A stretch of 32,512 bases of DNA from assembly GCF_944387805.1 (NCBI RefSeq), contig NZ_CALXGI010000026.1:1-32512 (forward strand), written 5' to 3'. Source of the DNA: an uncultured Pseudoflavonifractor sp. (GTDB lineage: Bacteria; Bacillota; Clostridia; Oscillospirales; Oscillospiraceae). Each line of letters starts with the position of its first letter. Positions within the stretch are counted from its first letter, which is position 1. Made by a program: the position numbers and the translations under genes. Under the pieces are notes generated by a model. It had not been told where the DNA came from. It made no database searches and saw only the letters and a program-made list of their open reading frames with translations. This document shows, in pieces, positions 15,275 to 22,558 of the stretch.

Positions 15275-16342
15275 ATGCTGGACAAGCTCAAAAGCCTGGA
15301 GCTCCACTATGAAGATCTGGTGGCACGTCTCAACGCCCCGGAGACCTACGCCGACCCGGCGCTGGTAGCAAAGCTGAATAAGGAGCAGAGTGAGCTGGAG
15401 CCTCTGGTAGAGACGTACCGCCGCTATATGCGGCGCCAGCGGGACATGGAGGAGGCCAGGAGCCTGATGTCCGACCCGGACATGAAGGAGCTGGCCCAGG
15501 AGGAGTTTTCTCAGGCCAAGGCGGAGTCGGAGGAACTGGAGCAGAAGATGAAGATTCTCCTGCTGCCCACCGACCCCAATGACAACAAGAATGTGATCGT
15601 AGAGATTCGCGCCGGCGTGGGCGGGGAGGAGGCGGCACTGTTCGCCGCGTCCCTGTACCGGATGTACTCCATGTACGCTGAAAACCGCCACTGGAAAGTA
15701 GAGGTGGCGAGCTTGAACGAGACTGAGCTGGGAGGAATAAAGGAAATCTCCTTCACAGTGGAGGGGGCGGGAGCATACAGCCGCCTGAAGTTTGAGAGCG
15801 GCGTCCACAGGGTACAGCGGGTGCCTGAGACCGAGTCGGGCGGGCGGATTCATACTTCCACTGTTACGGTGGCGGTGCTGCCCGAGGCCGAGGAGGTGGA
15901 CGTGGATATCAACCCGGCTGATATTGAAATGCAGGTGTTCCGCTCGTCAGGCGCCGGCGGACAGCATATTAACAAGACCTCGTCTGCCGTCCGGCTCATT
16001 CACAAGCCAACCGGCATGGTGGTGGAGTGCCAGCAGGAGCGCAGCCAGTTCCAGAACCGGGACAAGGCCATGCAGATTCTCCGCTCCCGGCTCTATGAGG
16101 CGGAACGGCAGCGTGTGAGCGCGGAGTGGAGCGAGGAGCGGCGCAGCCAGGTGGGCACGGGCATGCGCAACGAGCGCATCCGCACCTACAACTTCCCCCA
16201 AGGCCGCCTGACAGACCACCGGATTGGACTCACCCTCTACAAGCTTGAGGATGTGATGAACGGCGACCTGGATGAGATTATAGACAGTTTGATTACCGCC
16301 GACCAGGCGGAGCGATTGAAAAAGAGCGGAGAGGCGGACTAA
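15275..16342 (+). CDS. prfA: Peptide chain release factor 1
   Basis: RF1 recognises UAA and UAG and triggers peptide release. From the ATG at 15275 (GGAGGT just upstream) the protein is 355 residues, the usual length. The codon-recognition PxT tripeptide appears as PET in [18 protein letters not shown], in the position of PAT in E. coli RF1, where RF2 would have SPF. The catalytic GGQ lies at 228-230 in [12 protein letters not shown]. The start codon comes one base after the stop of the preceding gene. The methyltransferase gene prmC, which often follows prfA in Firmicutes, is not here; an unrelated 89-residue gene occupies that slot. Confidence 0.96.
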   Translation: MLDKLKSLELHYEDLVARLNAPETYADPALVAKLNKEQSELEPLVETYRRYMRRQRDMEEARSLMSDPDMKELAQEEFSQAKAESEELEQKMKILLLPTDPNDNKNVIVEIRAGVGGEEAALFAASLYRMYSMYAENRHWKVEVASLNETELGGIKEISFTVEGAGAYSRLKFESGVHRVQRVPETESGGRIHTSTVTVAVLPEAEEVDVDINPADIEMQVFRSSGAGGQHINKTSSAVRLIHKPTGMVVECQQERSQFQNRDKAMQILRSRLYEAERQRVSAEWSEERRSQVGTGMRNERIRTYNFPQGRLTDHRIGLTLYKLEDVMNGDLDEIIDSLITADQAERLKKSGEAD

Positions 16343-16371
16343 GGGCCCTCCCGCGAAAGGAGATTTTTACA

Positions 16372-16641
16372 ATGGAAATGCTGATTCACTATACCGGACT
16401 GCCCCAGGGCATGGAGCAGGAGGAGTTTAAGCTGGCTGTGGCCAACCTGCTGGAGGAGGACGGCTGGCTCACCGGCTCCGGAGAGGACGACAAGGGGTAC
16501 TATCTGGAGCTGGAGCTGGAGGACGAGAAGGTGAATCCCAAGCACTGCATCGTGGCGGTGCGGGGATATCTGTGCGGAGCCGGCTTTCCCCGGGATACCT
16601 CTCTGGAACTGGCCGGTGTGGCGTCCAATATCTACGGCTGA
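16372..16641 (+). CDS. Hypothetical protein, 89 aa
   Basis: I do not recognise this protein. It is acidic, has no signal peptide or membrane span, and looks like a small alpha/beta domain: MEMLIHYTGLPQGMEQEEFKLAVANLLEEDGW, an acidic loop GSGEDDKG, then YYLELELEDEKVNPKHCIVAVRGYLCGAGFPRDTSLELAGVASNIYG. An unusually good ribosome binding site, AAAGGAG (16358-16364), precedes the ATG at 16372. It lies 29 bp after prfA and in the same direction as the sua5-coaE genes. Codon use resembles its neighbours, so it is probably a real and expressed gene. It might be a small binding protein or regulator; no function can be claimed. Confidence 0.75.
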   Translation: MEMLIHYTGLPQGMEQEEFKLAVANLLEEDGWLTGSGEDDKGYYLELELEDEKVNPKHCIVAVRGYLCGAGFPRDTSLELAGVASNIYG

Positions 16642-16680
16642 ACCATCCAGCCGACGGAATGACAAGAAAGGAGCCCCTGT

Positions 16681-16794
16681 ATGAAAAAGGTGACTGCGAT
16701 TTTGAACATTCTCTCCGGTATGGCGCTGATTGCCGCCGGCATTGTGGGCCTGGTGCAGGCCTGTACGGAGCGGGACACGGACGGCTGGAACTGA
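16681..16794 (+). CDS. 37-aa single-span membrane microprotein
   Basis: ATG at 16681 to TGA at 16792-16794. The product has a short basic start (MKK), one hydrophobic span over about residues 4-26 (VTAILNILSGMALIAAGIVGLVQAC), and a polar tail ending in ERDTDGWN. AAAGGAG (16667-16673) stands seven bases upstream, as strong as the sites of the neighbouring housekeeping genes. The gene fits exactly into the 178-bp gap between the 89-aa gene and sua5 and runs in the same direction. The single Cys comes at the end of the hydrophobic stretch, but the short basic start and lack of a lipobox argue against a lipoprotein. I know no family; function is unknown. Confidence 0.6.
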   Translation: MKKVTAILNILSGMALIAAGIVGLVQACTERDTDGWN

Positions 16795-16819
16795 AATCTG
16801 ATTTTCGAGGCGAACAAGT

Positions 16820-17845
16820 GTGATAACACAACGACTGACAGTCCAGGACATCCGTGCGGCAGCGGAGATTCTCAAGCGGGGCGGCCTGCTGGGCATTCCC
16901 ACGGAGACGGTTTACGGCCTGGGGGCCAGCGGCCTGGACCCGGAGGCGGTGGCCCACATCTTTGCGGCCAAGGGCCGGCCTCAGGACAACCCGCTGATTC
17001 TCCACGTCCCCTCGGCGGACTGGCTGGAGCGGTACTGTGAGGACATCCCCGCCGCGGCCTACGCTCTGGCGGAGCGGTTCTGGCCGGGACCGCTGACCAT
17101 GATTCTCAGACGCAATCCCATTGTGCCGGACGCGGTGACTGCCGGACTGGACACGGTGGGTATGCGCTGTCCCGCCCATCCGGTGACCCGGGCCATTATC
17201 GCGGCGGCCGGGGTTCCGGTGGCGGCGCCCTCGGGGAATACCTCCGGCCGGCCCAGCCCTACCAGCGCGGCGGACATGCTGGAGGACATGGACGGGAAGA
17301 TTGACGGCATTGTGGACGGGGGACCCTGCACGGTCGGGGTGGAGTCCACCATCATTGACCTGACGCTGACGCCGCCCCGTCTGCTGCGGCCCGGCGGCGT
17401 GACCCTGGAGCAGCTCAGGGATGCCCTGGGCGAGGTGGATGTGGACCAGGCGGTTACCCGCCTCATGGGCAAGGACGAACATCCCCGGGCGCCCGGCATG
17501 AAGTACCGCCACTACGCCCCCAAGGCGCCGGTGACGGTGGTGAAGGGCCCGGCGGACAAGACCGCAGCCTACATCCGGGATCATTTGGGATCTAAGAGCG
17601 GAATTATCTGCTTTGATGAGTTTGCGGCGGAGTTCCCCGGCCACCAGGTGGAGACCATGGGCCCTGCCGCCGACAAGGAAGAGCAGGCCCGCCGGGTCTT
17701 TGACGCCCTGCGATATTTTGACAGCACCGATGTAGAGGAGATCTGGTCCCAGTGCCCGGACGACGAGGGCATCGGCCTGGCTGTGTCCAACCGGCTGAAC
17801 AAAGCAGCCGGGTTCCATATTGTAGACCTGAACCAACATCCATAA
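16820..17845 (+). CDS. L-threonylcarbamoyladenylate synthase, two-domain Sua5/YwlC type
   Basis: This enzyme makes threonylcarbamoyl-AMP from threonine, bicarbonate and ATP, the first step of t6A synthesis. The 341-residue protein is the long form: a YrdC domain (about 1-200; GGLLGIPTETVYGLGA, KGRPQDNPLILHV, PVAAPSGNTSGRPSPTSAADML, GVESTIIDL) plus a C-terminal Sua5 domain (about 215-341) joined by the typical linker APGMKYRHYAPKAPV. The start is GTG at 16820, with only a weak CGAGG upstream, so translation may depend on upstream genes. TsaE and TsaB are encoded about 9 kb upstream in another operon; tsaD is outside the window. It corresponds to Bacillus ywlC, also downstream of prfA. Confidence 0.93.
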   Translation: MITQRLTVQDIRAAAEILKRGGLLGIPTETVYGLGASGLDPEAVAHIFAAKGRPQDNPLILHVPSADWLERYCEDIPAAAYALAERFWPGPLTMILRRNPIVPDAVTAGLDTVGMRCPAHPVTRAIIAAAGVPVAAPSGNTSGRPSPTSAADMLEDMDGKIDGIVDGGPCTVGVESTIIDLTLTPPRLLRPGGVTLEQLRDALGEVDVDQAVTRLMGKDEHPRAPGMKYRHYAPKAPVTVVKGPADKTAAYIRDHLGSKSGIICFDEFAAEFPGHQVETMGPAADKEEQARRVFDALRYFDSTDVEEIWSQCPDDEGIGLAVSNRLNKAAGFHIVDLNQHP

Positions 17846-17865
17846 TGGACCGGGCGGCGAGAAGA

Positions 17866-18483
17866 ATGAAGATTATCGGCATTACCGGCCCTACCGGGGC
17901 GGGAAAGACCACTGCCCTCAGGGCGGTGGTCGCTCTGGGTGGCTGCGTCATTGACTGCGACCAGGTGTATCACCAGCTTCTGGAAGAAAGTGCCGCCATG
18001 AGAAACGAGTTGACGGAACGCTTCGGACGCGGTATCCTAGACAGTGAACAGCGGCTGGATCGAAAGAAGCTGGGCGCTCTGGTTTTTCAGAGCAAGGCCC
18101 TGCTGGCCGACCTGAATACCATCACCCACCGTTATGTCCGTCAGCGGGTGGAGGAGCTGCTCCGCGCGGCTCGGGCAGAGGGGCGTCCTCTGGCTGCCGT
18201 GGACGCCATCGCCCTCATTGAGAGCGGCCTGGGCGACCTGTGCGACGCGGTGGTGGCTATCCTGGCCCCGCCGGAAGTACGGGTCAGGCGCATTATGGCC
18301 CGGGACGGTATTTCGGAGGACTACGCACGCATGCGGGTGAAGGCACAGCAGAGCGACGCCTTTTTCCGGCAGAACTGTACTGCTGTACTGGAAAACACCG
18401 GAGAAGAGGCGGAGTTTGCCCGGCAGGCAAAGGCCCTGTTTGAAAAAATACTGAATCTCGGAGCGGAAATCCGTCCCGAGTAA
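17866..18483 (+). CDS. coaE: Dephospho-CoA kinase
   Basis: CoaE phosphorylates the 3' hydroxyl of dephospho-CoA, the last step of CoA synthesis. The protein is 205 residues from ATG 17866, the normal length. It has a P-loop GPTGAGKTT at 8-16, the DCDQVYHQLL segment matching the conserved D-x-D of the family, the lid region APPEVRVRRIMARDGISEDYARMRVKAQQ and the closing VLENTG. The P-loop differs from the common GGIGSGKS form and the PLLFE motif is replaced by AIALIESG, so this is a diverged CoaE. An in-frame ATG at 17845 overlaps the sua5 stop (TAATG) and would add seven residues; I prefer 17866 because MKIIGITG is the expected N-terminus. Confidence 0.85.
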   Translation: MKIIGITGPTGAGKTTALRAVVALGGCVIDCDQVYHQLLEESAAMRNELTERFGRGILDSEQRLDRKKLGALVFQSKALLADLNTITHRYVRQRVEELLRAARAEGRPLAAVDAIALIESGLGDLCDAVVAILAPPEVRVRRIMARDGISEDYARMRVKAQQSDAFFRQNCTAVLENTGEEAEFARQAKALFEKILNLGAEIRPE

Positions 18484-18495
18484 GGAGGAAATAAG

Positions 18496-19908
18496 ATGGA
18501 AGAGAAACAGAAGACAGCGGGTGAGCTGCGGCGTGAGGCCCTGCTCTACCAGCCCAAGAACGGCTATGACCGCCTGACGGCGGAGGACGAGGCCGCCATG
18601 AAGTCTTACTGTGAGGACTACAAGAAGTTTCTGGACGCGGGCAAGACCGAGCGCGAGTGCGTGGACGAGACCGTCCGCCAGGCCGAGGAGCGGGGCTTCA
18701 AGCCCTTTGTCCGGGGCATGGCGGTCAAGCCCGGCGATAAGCTCTACCGGGTTAACCGGGGCAAGGCCATTATGCTGGCCGTAGTAGGCACATCTCCTCT
18801 CAGCGAGGGCGTCAACATCGGCGCGGCCCACATCGACTCCCCCCGCCTGGACATCAAGCAGAACCCCCTCTATGAGGACACGGAAATGTGCTTCCTCAAG
18901 ACTCACTACTACGGCGGCATCCGCAAGTACCAGTGGGTGACCATCCCTCTGGAGCTCCACGGCGTCATTGCCATGAAGGACGGCAGCGTCATCAAGGTGG
19001 CTGTGGGCAGCGGCGCAGGCGATCCCCTGTTCACTGTGGACGACCTGCTGCCCCATCTGGCGGCTGACCAGAACAAGAAGAGCCTGGCTGAGGCTATTCC
19101 CGGCGAGAGCCTGAACGTGCTGGTGGGCAGCCGCCCCTTCAAGGATGATGAGGGCTCTGAGCGGGTGAAGCTGGCCATCCTGGATCTGCTGAACCAGAAG
19201 TACGGCATTGTGGAGGAGGACTTCATCTCCGCCGAGCTGACCGCCGTGCCCGCCTTCCGCGCCAGCGACATCGGCTTTGACCGCTCCCTCATCGGCTCCT
19301 ACGGCCACGACGACCGTGTCTGCGGCTATGCGGCCCTGGCGGCCCTCTTCTCTCTGGACGGTGCGCCTGCCCGCACCGCTGTGTGTATGCTGGCCGACAA
19401 GGAGGAGATTGGCTCCGAGGGTGTGTCCGGCATGAAATCCGCGGCCTTTGACACCTTTATGAGCGACCTGTGCGACGCCCAGGGCGTGGCTCTGAAGGCC
19501 TGCTATGAGCGCTCCTTCTGCCTGTCCGCCGACGTATGCGCCGCCTATGACCCCAACTTCCCTGAGGCCTTTGAGAAGCGCAACAGCGCCTTTGTCAACC
19601 GGGGCATGGGCCTGTGCAAGTACACCGGCGCCCGGGGCAAGTCCGGCGCGTCCGATGCCTCCGCCGAGCTGGTAGCTTACACGCGCCGCATCCTGGACGA
19701 GGCCGGCGTGGTGTGGCAGATGGCTGAGCTGGGCAAGGTGGATCAGGGCGGCGGCGGCACTGTGGCCGTCTATATGGCCGAGCGTGACATCGATACCCTG
19801 GATGCAGGTGTACCCGTGCTCTCCATGCACGCCCCCTATGAGACCGTAAGCAAACTGGACTGTTACATGACCTACAAGGGTATGAAGGCAGTTTACGAAG
19901 CGCGCTGA
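18496..19908 (+). CDS. M18 family aminopeptidase (zinc-dependent)
   Basis: M18 peptidases are cytoplasmic co-catalytic zinc aminopeptidases that remove N-terminal, often acidic, residues. The 470-residue protein shows the metal-site motifs in order: AAHIDSPRLDIK near residue 114 (first metal His), GHDDRVCGYAAL near 273, LADKEEIGSEG with the catalytic Glu near 299, and VLSMHAPYE near 438. The long N-terminus (about 90 residues) precedes a typical M18 core, and the length is at the upper end for bacterial members. AAGGAGG (18482-18488) starts inside the coaE stop codon, eight bases before the ATG, so it is the last gene of the prfA-sua5-coaE run. A hairpin follows 11 bp after its stop. Confidence 0.93.
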   Translation: MEEKQKTAGELRREALLYQPKNGYDRLTAEDEAAMKSYCEDYKKFLDAGKTERECVDETVRQAEERGFKPFVRGMAVKPGDKLYRVNRGKAIMLAVVGTSPLSEGVNIGAAHIDSPRLDIKQNPLYEDTEMCFLKTHYYGGIRKYQWVTIPLELHGVIAMKDGSVIKVAVGSGAGDPLFTVDDLLPHLAADQNKKSLAEAIPGESLNVLVGSRPFKDDEGSERVKLAILDLLNQKYGIVEEDFISAELTAVPAFRASDIGFDRSLIGSYGHDDRVCGYAALAALFSLDGAPARTAVCMLADKEEIGSEGVSGMKSAAFDTFMSDLCDAQGVALKACYERSFCLSADVCAAYDPNFPEAFEKRNSAFVNRGMGLCKYTGARGKSGASDASAELVAYTRRILDEAGVVWQMAELGKVDQGGGGTVAVYMAERDIDTLDAGVPVLSMHAPYETVSKLDCYMTYKGMKAVYEAR

Positions 19909-19919
19909 CGAGACAGAAA

Positions 19920-19950
19920 CAACGGGCTCCGCATAATGCGGAGCCCGTTG
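19920..19950 (+). terminator. Hairpin terminator after the M18 gene
   Basis: CAACGGGCTCCGCA (19920-19933) and TGCGGAGCCCGTTG (19937-19950) pair exactly around a 3-base loop. The T-run is missing on the plus side (CCGCATG follows). The stem shares ACGGGCTCC with the terminator at 5575-5612. Confidence 0.6.
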
Positions 19951-19968
19951 CCGCATGTATGCGTGTTT

Positions 19969-19982
19969 AGTCAAATTTGACT
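19969..19982. promoter_or_regulatory. 14-bp perfect palindrome
   Basis: AGTCAAATTTGACT (19969-19982) is an exact palindrome at the border between the GC-rich operon end and the A/T-rich diguanylate cyclase control region. It resembles the size of a dimer binding site; no regulator is known. Confidence 0.35.
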
Positions 19983-20006
19983 GGGCAAAATTCCTAAATA
20001 AAAATA

Positions 20007-20043
20007 TGTCGAAATTAGTAGAATAACAATAAAAAATGTCGAA
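20007..20043 (+). promoter_or_regulatory. Two Spo0A-box-like sites in a 30-bp direct repeat
   Basis: TGTCGAA occurs at 20007-20013 and again at 20037-20043, same strand, start to start 30 bp, about three helical turns. Both match the TGNCGAA Spo0A box of endospore formers at every position. Similarity extends beyond the boxes (TGTCGAA-A/T-TTA-n-T then ATAA), giving an imperfect 22-bp direct repeat. The sites are about 80 bp upstream of the best -35 element of the diguanylate cyclase gene. Confidence 0.45.
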
Positions 20044-20121
20044 TTTAATGTGATAAAACCGAAAAAGAACACTTTAAGTCACATTAGGAGAAAAAAGGGA
20101 AAAGAAAAAATTTATTTGAAA

Positions 20122-20150
20122 TTGAAAGTGTACAAATACTTTGCTATAAT
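20122..20150 (+). promoter_or_regulatory. Promoter of the diguanylate cyclase gene
   Basis: TTGAAA (20122-20127) and consensus TATAAT (20145-20150) are separated by 17 bp. The leader is only about 25 bases and the purine-rich GTGAGGGG lies very close to the ATG at 20183, so the translation signal is weaker than in neighbouring genes. Confidence 0.7.
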
Positions 20151-20182
20151 TTTAGTATCTCAGCAGAAGTGCGGGTGAGGGG

Positions 20183-21640
20183 ATGGACTGGCACCGAAGC
20201 AAGAACAGACTAAGATATGCAATTGCGCTGGCCGTATTCCTGTGCTACCTTGCAGCGGCATTTATGGTGTTCTTTGCAAGCGTGGATAATGCGGTCAGAA
20301 AGAATACCGTAAAGCTGCTCCGCTCTAATGTGGAACAGCAGAGCTATCACTTTGAGGCGGTTATTGAGCTTCAGTTCGATGCGCTGGAAGCGGCTGCCGG
20401 CTATATCGGCATGGAGTTTCAGGACCTTCAGAAGGAGGAGATTGAAAATATCCTCCGCTCCATATCCTCCACGGATACCTTTGGCCGTACCATGCTGATT
20501 TTGCCAGACGGGACCGGATACAGCAGTGATGGCGTCCGTACAGAGGTAGCGGATCGGGCGTATTTCCAAAAGGCTATCAAGGGGGAGCGCGCCCTGAGCG
20601 ATCCCCTTCTCAGTTCCGTGGATGGGGACAATAAAGTGGTGCTTGCTGTTCCGGTGTGGCAGGACGATGAAGTGATCGCTGTCCTGGGCGGCTCTTATGA
20701 TGTGGGTGCGCTGAGCAGCCTGCTGTTTGCGGATATCTATAACGGGAACGGTCAGTCCTTTCTTATTACATCAGACGGCACAGTTATAAGTGCCGGTACA
20801 GCTGACGCTGACTGGACAGAGCAGAATTTCTTTGAGGCGTATGGAAAGGTAAAGTTCTCCGAGGGATCGCTGGATCAGATACGGGAGGATTTTCAGAACA
20901 GAAGCGGCGGCAGCATTATTGTAGAGAGCGAGGGCGTAGGCAGTTATCTGGCCTATGAGCCGCTGGAATGCAATGATTGGGTGCTCTGCTATGTGGTAAG
21001 CGAAGAAAACGCCCAGTCCAGCTATGTGTTTATCACCCACTATGAACTGCTGCTGGGTGCGGCATTTTTGGCTGGTGTGGGAGTTTTGCTGCTGACGCTG
21101 TATCAGATGAATGCCCGGGACCGGCGCAGGCTGGTGCGGAAGGCAGAGGAGGATTCTCTGACCGGACTTCTCAACAAGGAGAGTACAGCCAGAAGCATTA
21201 CAGACTGGCTCAACGATGAGCGGTGCAGGGGGCTCCAGGTGCTTCTGATGGTGGATCTGGATCGCTTTAAACAGATCAATGACACCTACGGTCACGCCGC
21301 AGGGGACCAGGTACTGAAAAAGACAGCGCAGGTTCTGCGCGGCGTGGTCCGGGAGACAGATATTGTGGGCCGGGTTGGCGGCGATGAATTCATGGTATTC
21401 CTGAAGAATGTGGGCAATCCGGAGGTTGCGCAGCGGCTGATGGCCACGGTCAACAGCCGCATCCGCGCCATCAGCGTGGATGAAATTCCCCAGGAGACAC
21501 TGTCGTGCTGTATCGGCGCAGCGTTTTACCCCCGTCATGGCAGGGACTTTACGCTTTTGTATGAGAACGCGGACCGAGCTCTCTATGAGGCAAAGCGGGC
21601 GGGCGGAAACAGATACGCGGCCTTTGAGTCTGTGGAGTGA
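20183..21640 (+). CDS. Membrane diguanylate cyclase with extracellular Cache sensor domain
   Basis: The protein would make cyclic di-GMP from two GTP. Of its 485 residues, about 12-32 form a first membrane span, 35-280 an outward-facing double Cache-like sensor (YSSDGVRTEVADRAYFQKAIKGE, SDPLLSSVDGDNKVVLAVPVW, VIAVLGGSYDV), about 285-307 a second span, and 320-485 a GGDEF domain. The active-site motif GGDEF is intact at 399-403. The inhibitory I-site RxxD is present as RETD at 390-393, five residues before GGDEF, so product inhibition is expected. The start is fixed by the need for the first span; its ribosome binding site is close and modest. The coding sequence is less GC-rich than the surrounding genes. 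It is monocistronic, with its own promoter and terminator. The sensed ligand is unknown. Confidence 0.93.
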   Translation: MDWHRSKNRLRYAIALAVFLCYLAAAFMVFFASVDNAVRKNTVKLLRSNVEQQSYHFEAVIELQFDALEAAAGYIGMEFQDLQKEEIENILRSISSTDTFGRTMLILPDGTGYSSDGVRTEVADRAYFQKAIKGERALSDPLLSSVDGDNKVVLAVPVWQDDEVIAVLGGSYDVGALSSLLFADIYNGNGQSFLITSDGTVISAGTADADWTEQNFFEAYGKVKFSEGSLDQIREDFQNRSGGSIIVESEGVGSYLAYEPLECNDWVLCYVVSEENAQSSYVFITHYELLLGAAFLAGVGVLLLTLYQMNARDRRRLVRKAEEDSLTGLLNKESTARSITDWLNDERCRGLQVLLMVDLDRFKQINDTYGHAAGDQVLKKTAQVLRGVVRETDIVGRVGGDEFMVFLKNVGNPEVAQRLMATVNSRIRAISVDEIPQETLSCCIGAAFYPRHGRDFTLLYENADRALYEAKRAGGNRYAAFESVE

Positions 21641-21667
21641 GGCCGGACTGCCTGGCAGGACGAAGAG

Positions 21668-21704
21668 AAAAAGGACTTGGCGGAACTTCGCCAAGTCCTT
21701 TTTT
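21668..21704 (+). terminator. Intrinsic terminator after the diguanylate cyclase gene
   Basis: AAAAAGGACTTGGCG (21668-21682) pairs exactly with CGCCAAGTCCTTTTT (21689-21703) around a 6-base loop, and the T-run continues to 21704. It is a textbook intrinsic terminator. Confidence 0.9.
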
Positions 21705-21716
21705 ACGGATGAAATG

Positions 21717-21747
21717 CCCTGTGTCCGCTCATACTAAGGACACAGGG
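21717..21747 (+). promoter_or_regulatory. Hairpin overlapping the tepA ribosome binding region
   Basis: CCCTGTGTCC (21717-21726) and GGACACAGGG (21738-21747) are exact inverted repeats with an 11-base loop. The right arm ends in GGG, where the tepA ribosome binding site GGGAGGTGG (21745-21753) begins, eight bases before the ATG at 21761. In RNA the stem would hold the first bases of the Shine-Dalgarno sequence. It could also be an operator on DNA; no clear promoter was found in the 56-bp gap after the preceding terminator. Confidence 0.45.
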
Positions 21748-21760
21748 AGGTGGTTTTTCT

Positions 21761-22498
21761 ATGTCAGAAGAGACGCAGGAGACCGGTGCATCGGAGTGTG
21801 AGGAACAGAGCAGAGAACTCAACGCCCGGCAGCAACAGATTGTAGACATGGGCTCTGCAACCATCAGAACGGAACGGGGCACGGTTCATACTATCACCAT
21901 TGTGGGACAGATAGAAGGACACCAAATACTGCCCGCCACCGCCAAGACCACCAAATATGAGCATGTGATGCCTCTCCTGGCGGCCATTGAGGAGAGCAGT
22001 GAGGTGGACGGCGTGCTCATTCTGCTCAACACTGTGGGGGGAGATATTGAGGCAGGGCTGGGCATTGCCGAGCTGATTGCCAGCATGCGCAAGCCCACCG
22101 TGTCTCTGGTACTGGGGGGCGGGCACTCTATCGGCGTACCACTGGCGGTGTCCGCCAAGATGTCCTTTATTGCGCCTTCCGCCGCCATGACCATTCACCC
22201 GGTGCGGCTCAACGGCCTGGTCATCGGCGTGCCCCAGACCTTCTACTACTTCGAGCGCATTCAGGACCGCATTATTCAATTTGTCACCCAAAACAGCCAT
22301 GTGGATCGGGAGACCTTTACCAAAATGATGCTTCAGACAGGGGAACTGGCGGCTGACGTAGGCAGCGTTATCTACGGTGAGGAGGCGGTGAAAATCGGCC
22401 TCATCGACCGCATCGGGGGACTCTCCGACGCGCTGGATTGCCTCCACAGCATGATGGAGGAGGAGCGGCAGCGGCGGATGAATGTTCTGAAGCAATGA
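21761..22498 (+). CDS. tepA: ClpP-fold serine protease, translocation-enhancing protein TepA type
   Basis: TepA (YmfB) is a ClpP/crotonase-fold protease found in Bacillus and Clostridia; in B. subtilis it has been linked with protein translocation and spore development. The 245-residue protein has VDGVLILLNTVGGDIEAGLGIAELIASM, then the nucleophile region LVLGGGHSIGVPLA with Ser123, and AMTIHPVR with His146, spaced as in ClpP. LIDRIGGLSDALD near the end is the usual closing helix. There is no signal peptide, so it is cytoplasmic. The first 30 residues are acidic and unconserved. The ATG at 21761 follows GGGAGGTGG. In Bacillus the gene often adjoins ftsK/spoIIIE; here it is alone between terminators. 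Confidence 0.88.
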   Translation: MSEETQETGASECEEQSRELNARQQQIVDMGSATIRTERGTVHTITIVGQIEGHQILPATAKTTKYEHVMPLLAAIEESSEVDGVLILLNTVGGDIEAGLGIAELIASMRKPTVSLVLGGGHSIGVPLAVSAKMSFIAPSAAMTIHPVRLNGLVIGVPQTFYYFERIQDRIIQFVTQNSHVDRETFTKMMLQTGELAADVGSVIYGEEAVKIGLIDRIGGLSDALDCLHSMMEEERQRRMNVLKQ

Positions 22499-22505
22499 AG
22501 AGAAC

Positions 22506-22544
22506 AATACGCCCCGGAGACACGCTTTGTCTCCGGGGCGTATT
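22506..22544. terminator. Bidirectional hairpin between tepA and xfp
   Basis: A perfect 17-bp stem (22506-22522 with 22528-22544) has a 5-base loop. It lies between the convergent stops of tepA (22498) and the phosphoketolase gene (22559). T-runs are short on both sides, but the stem is very stable. Confidence 0.75.
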
Positions 22545-22558
22545 CTGCGGCCGGGGGA

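Noticed and set aside
18037..19974. 645-codon minus-strand open frame opposite coaE and the M18 gene
   Set aside because: It spans two genuine genes and their intergenic signals, lacks a ribosome binding site and shows no domain.
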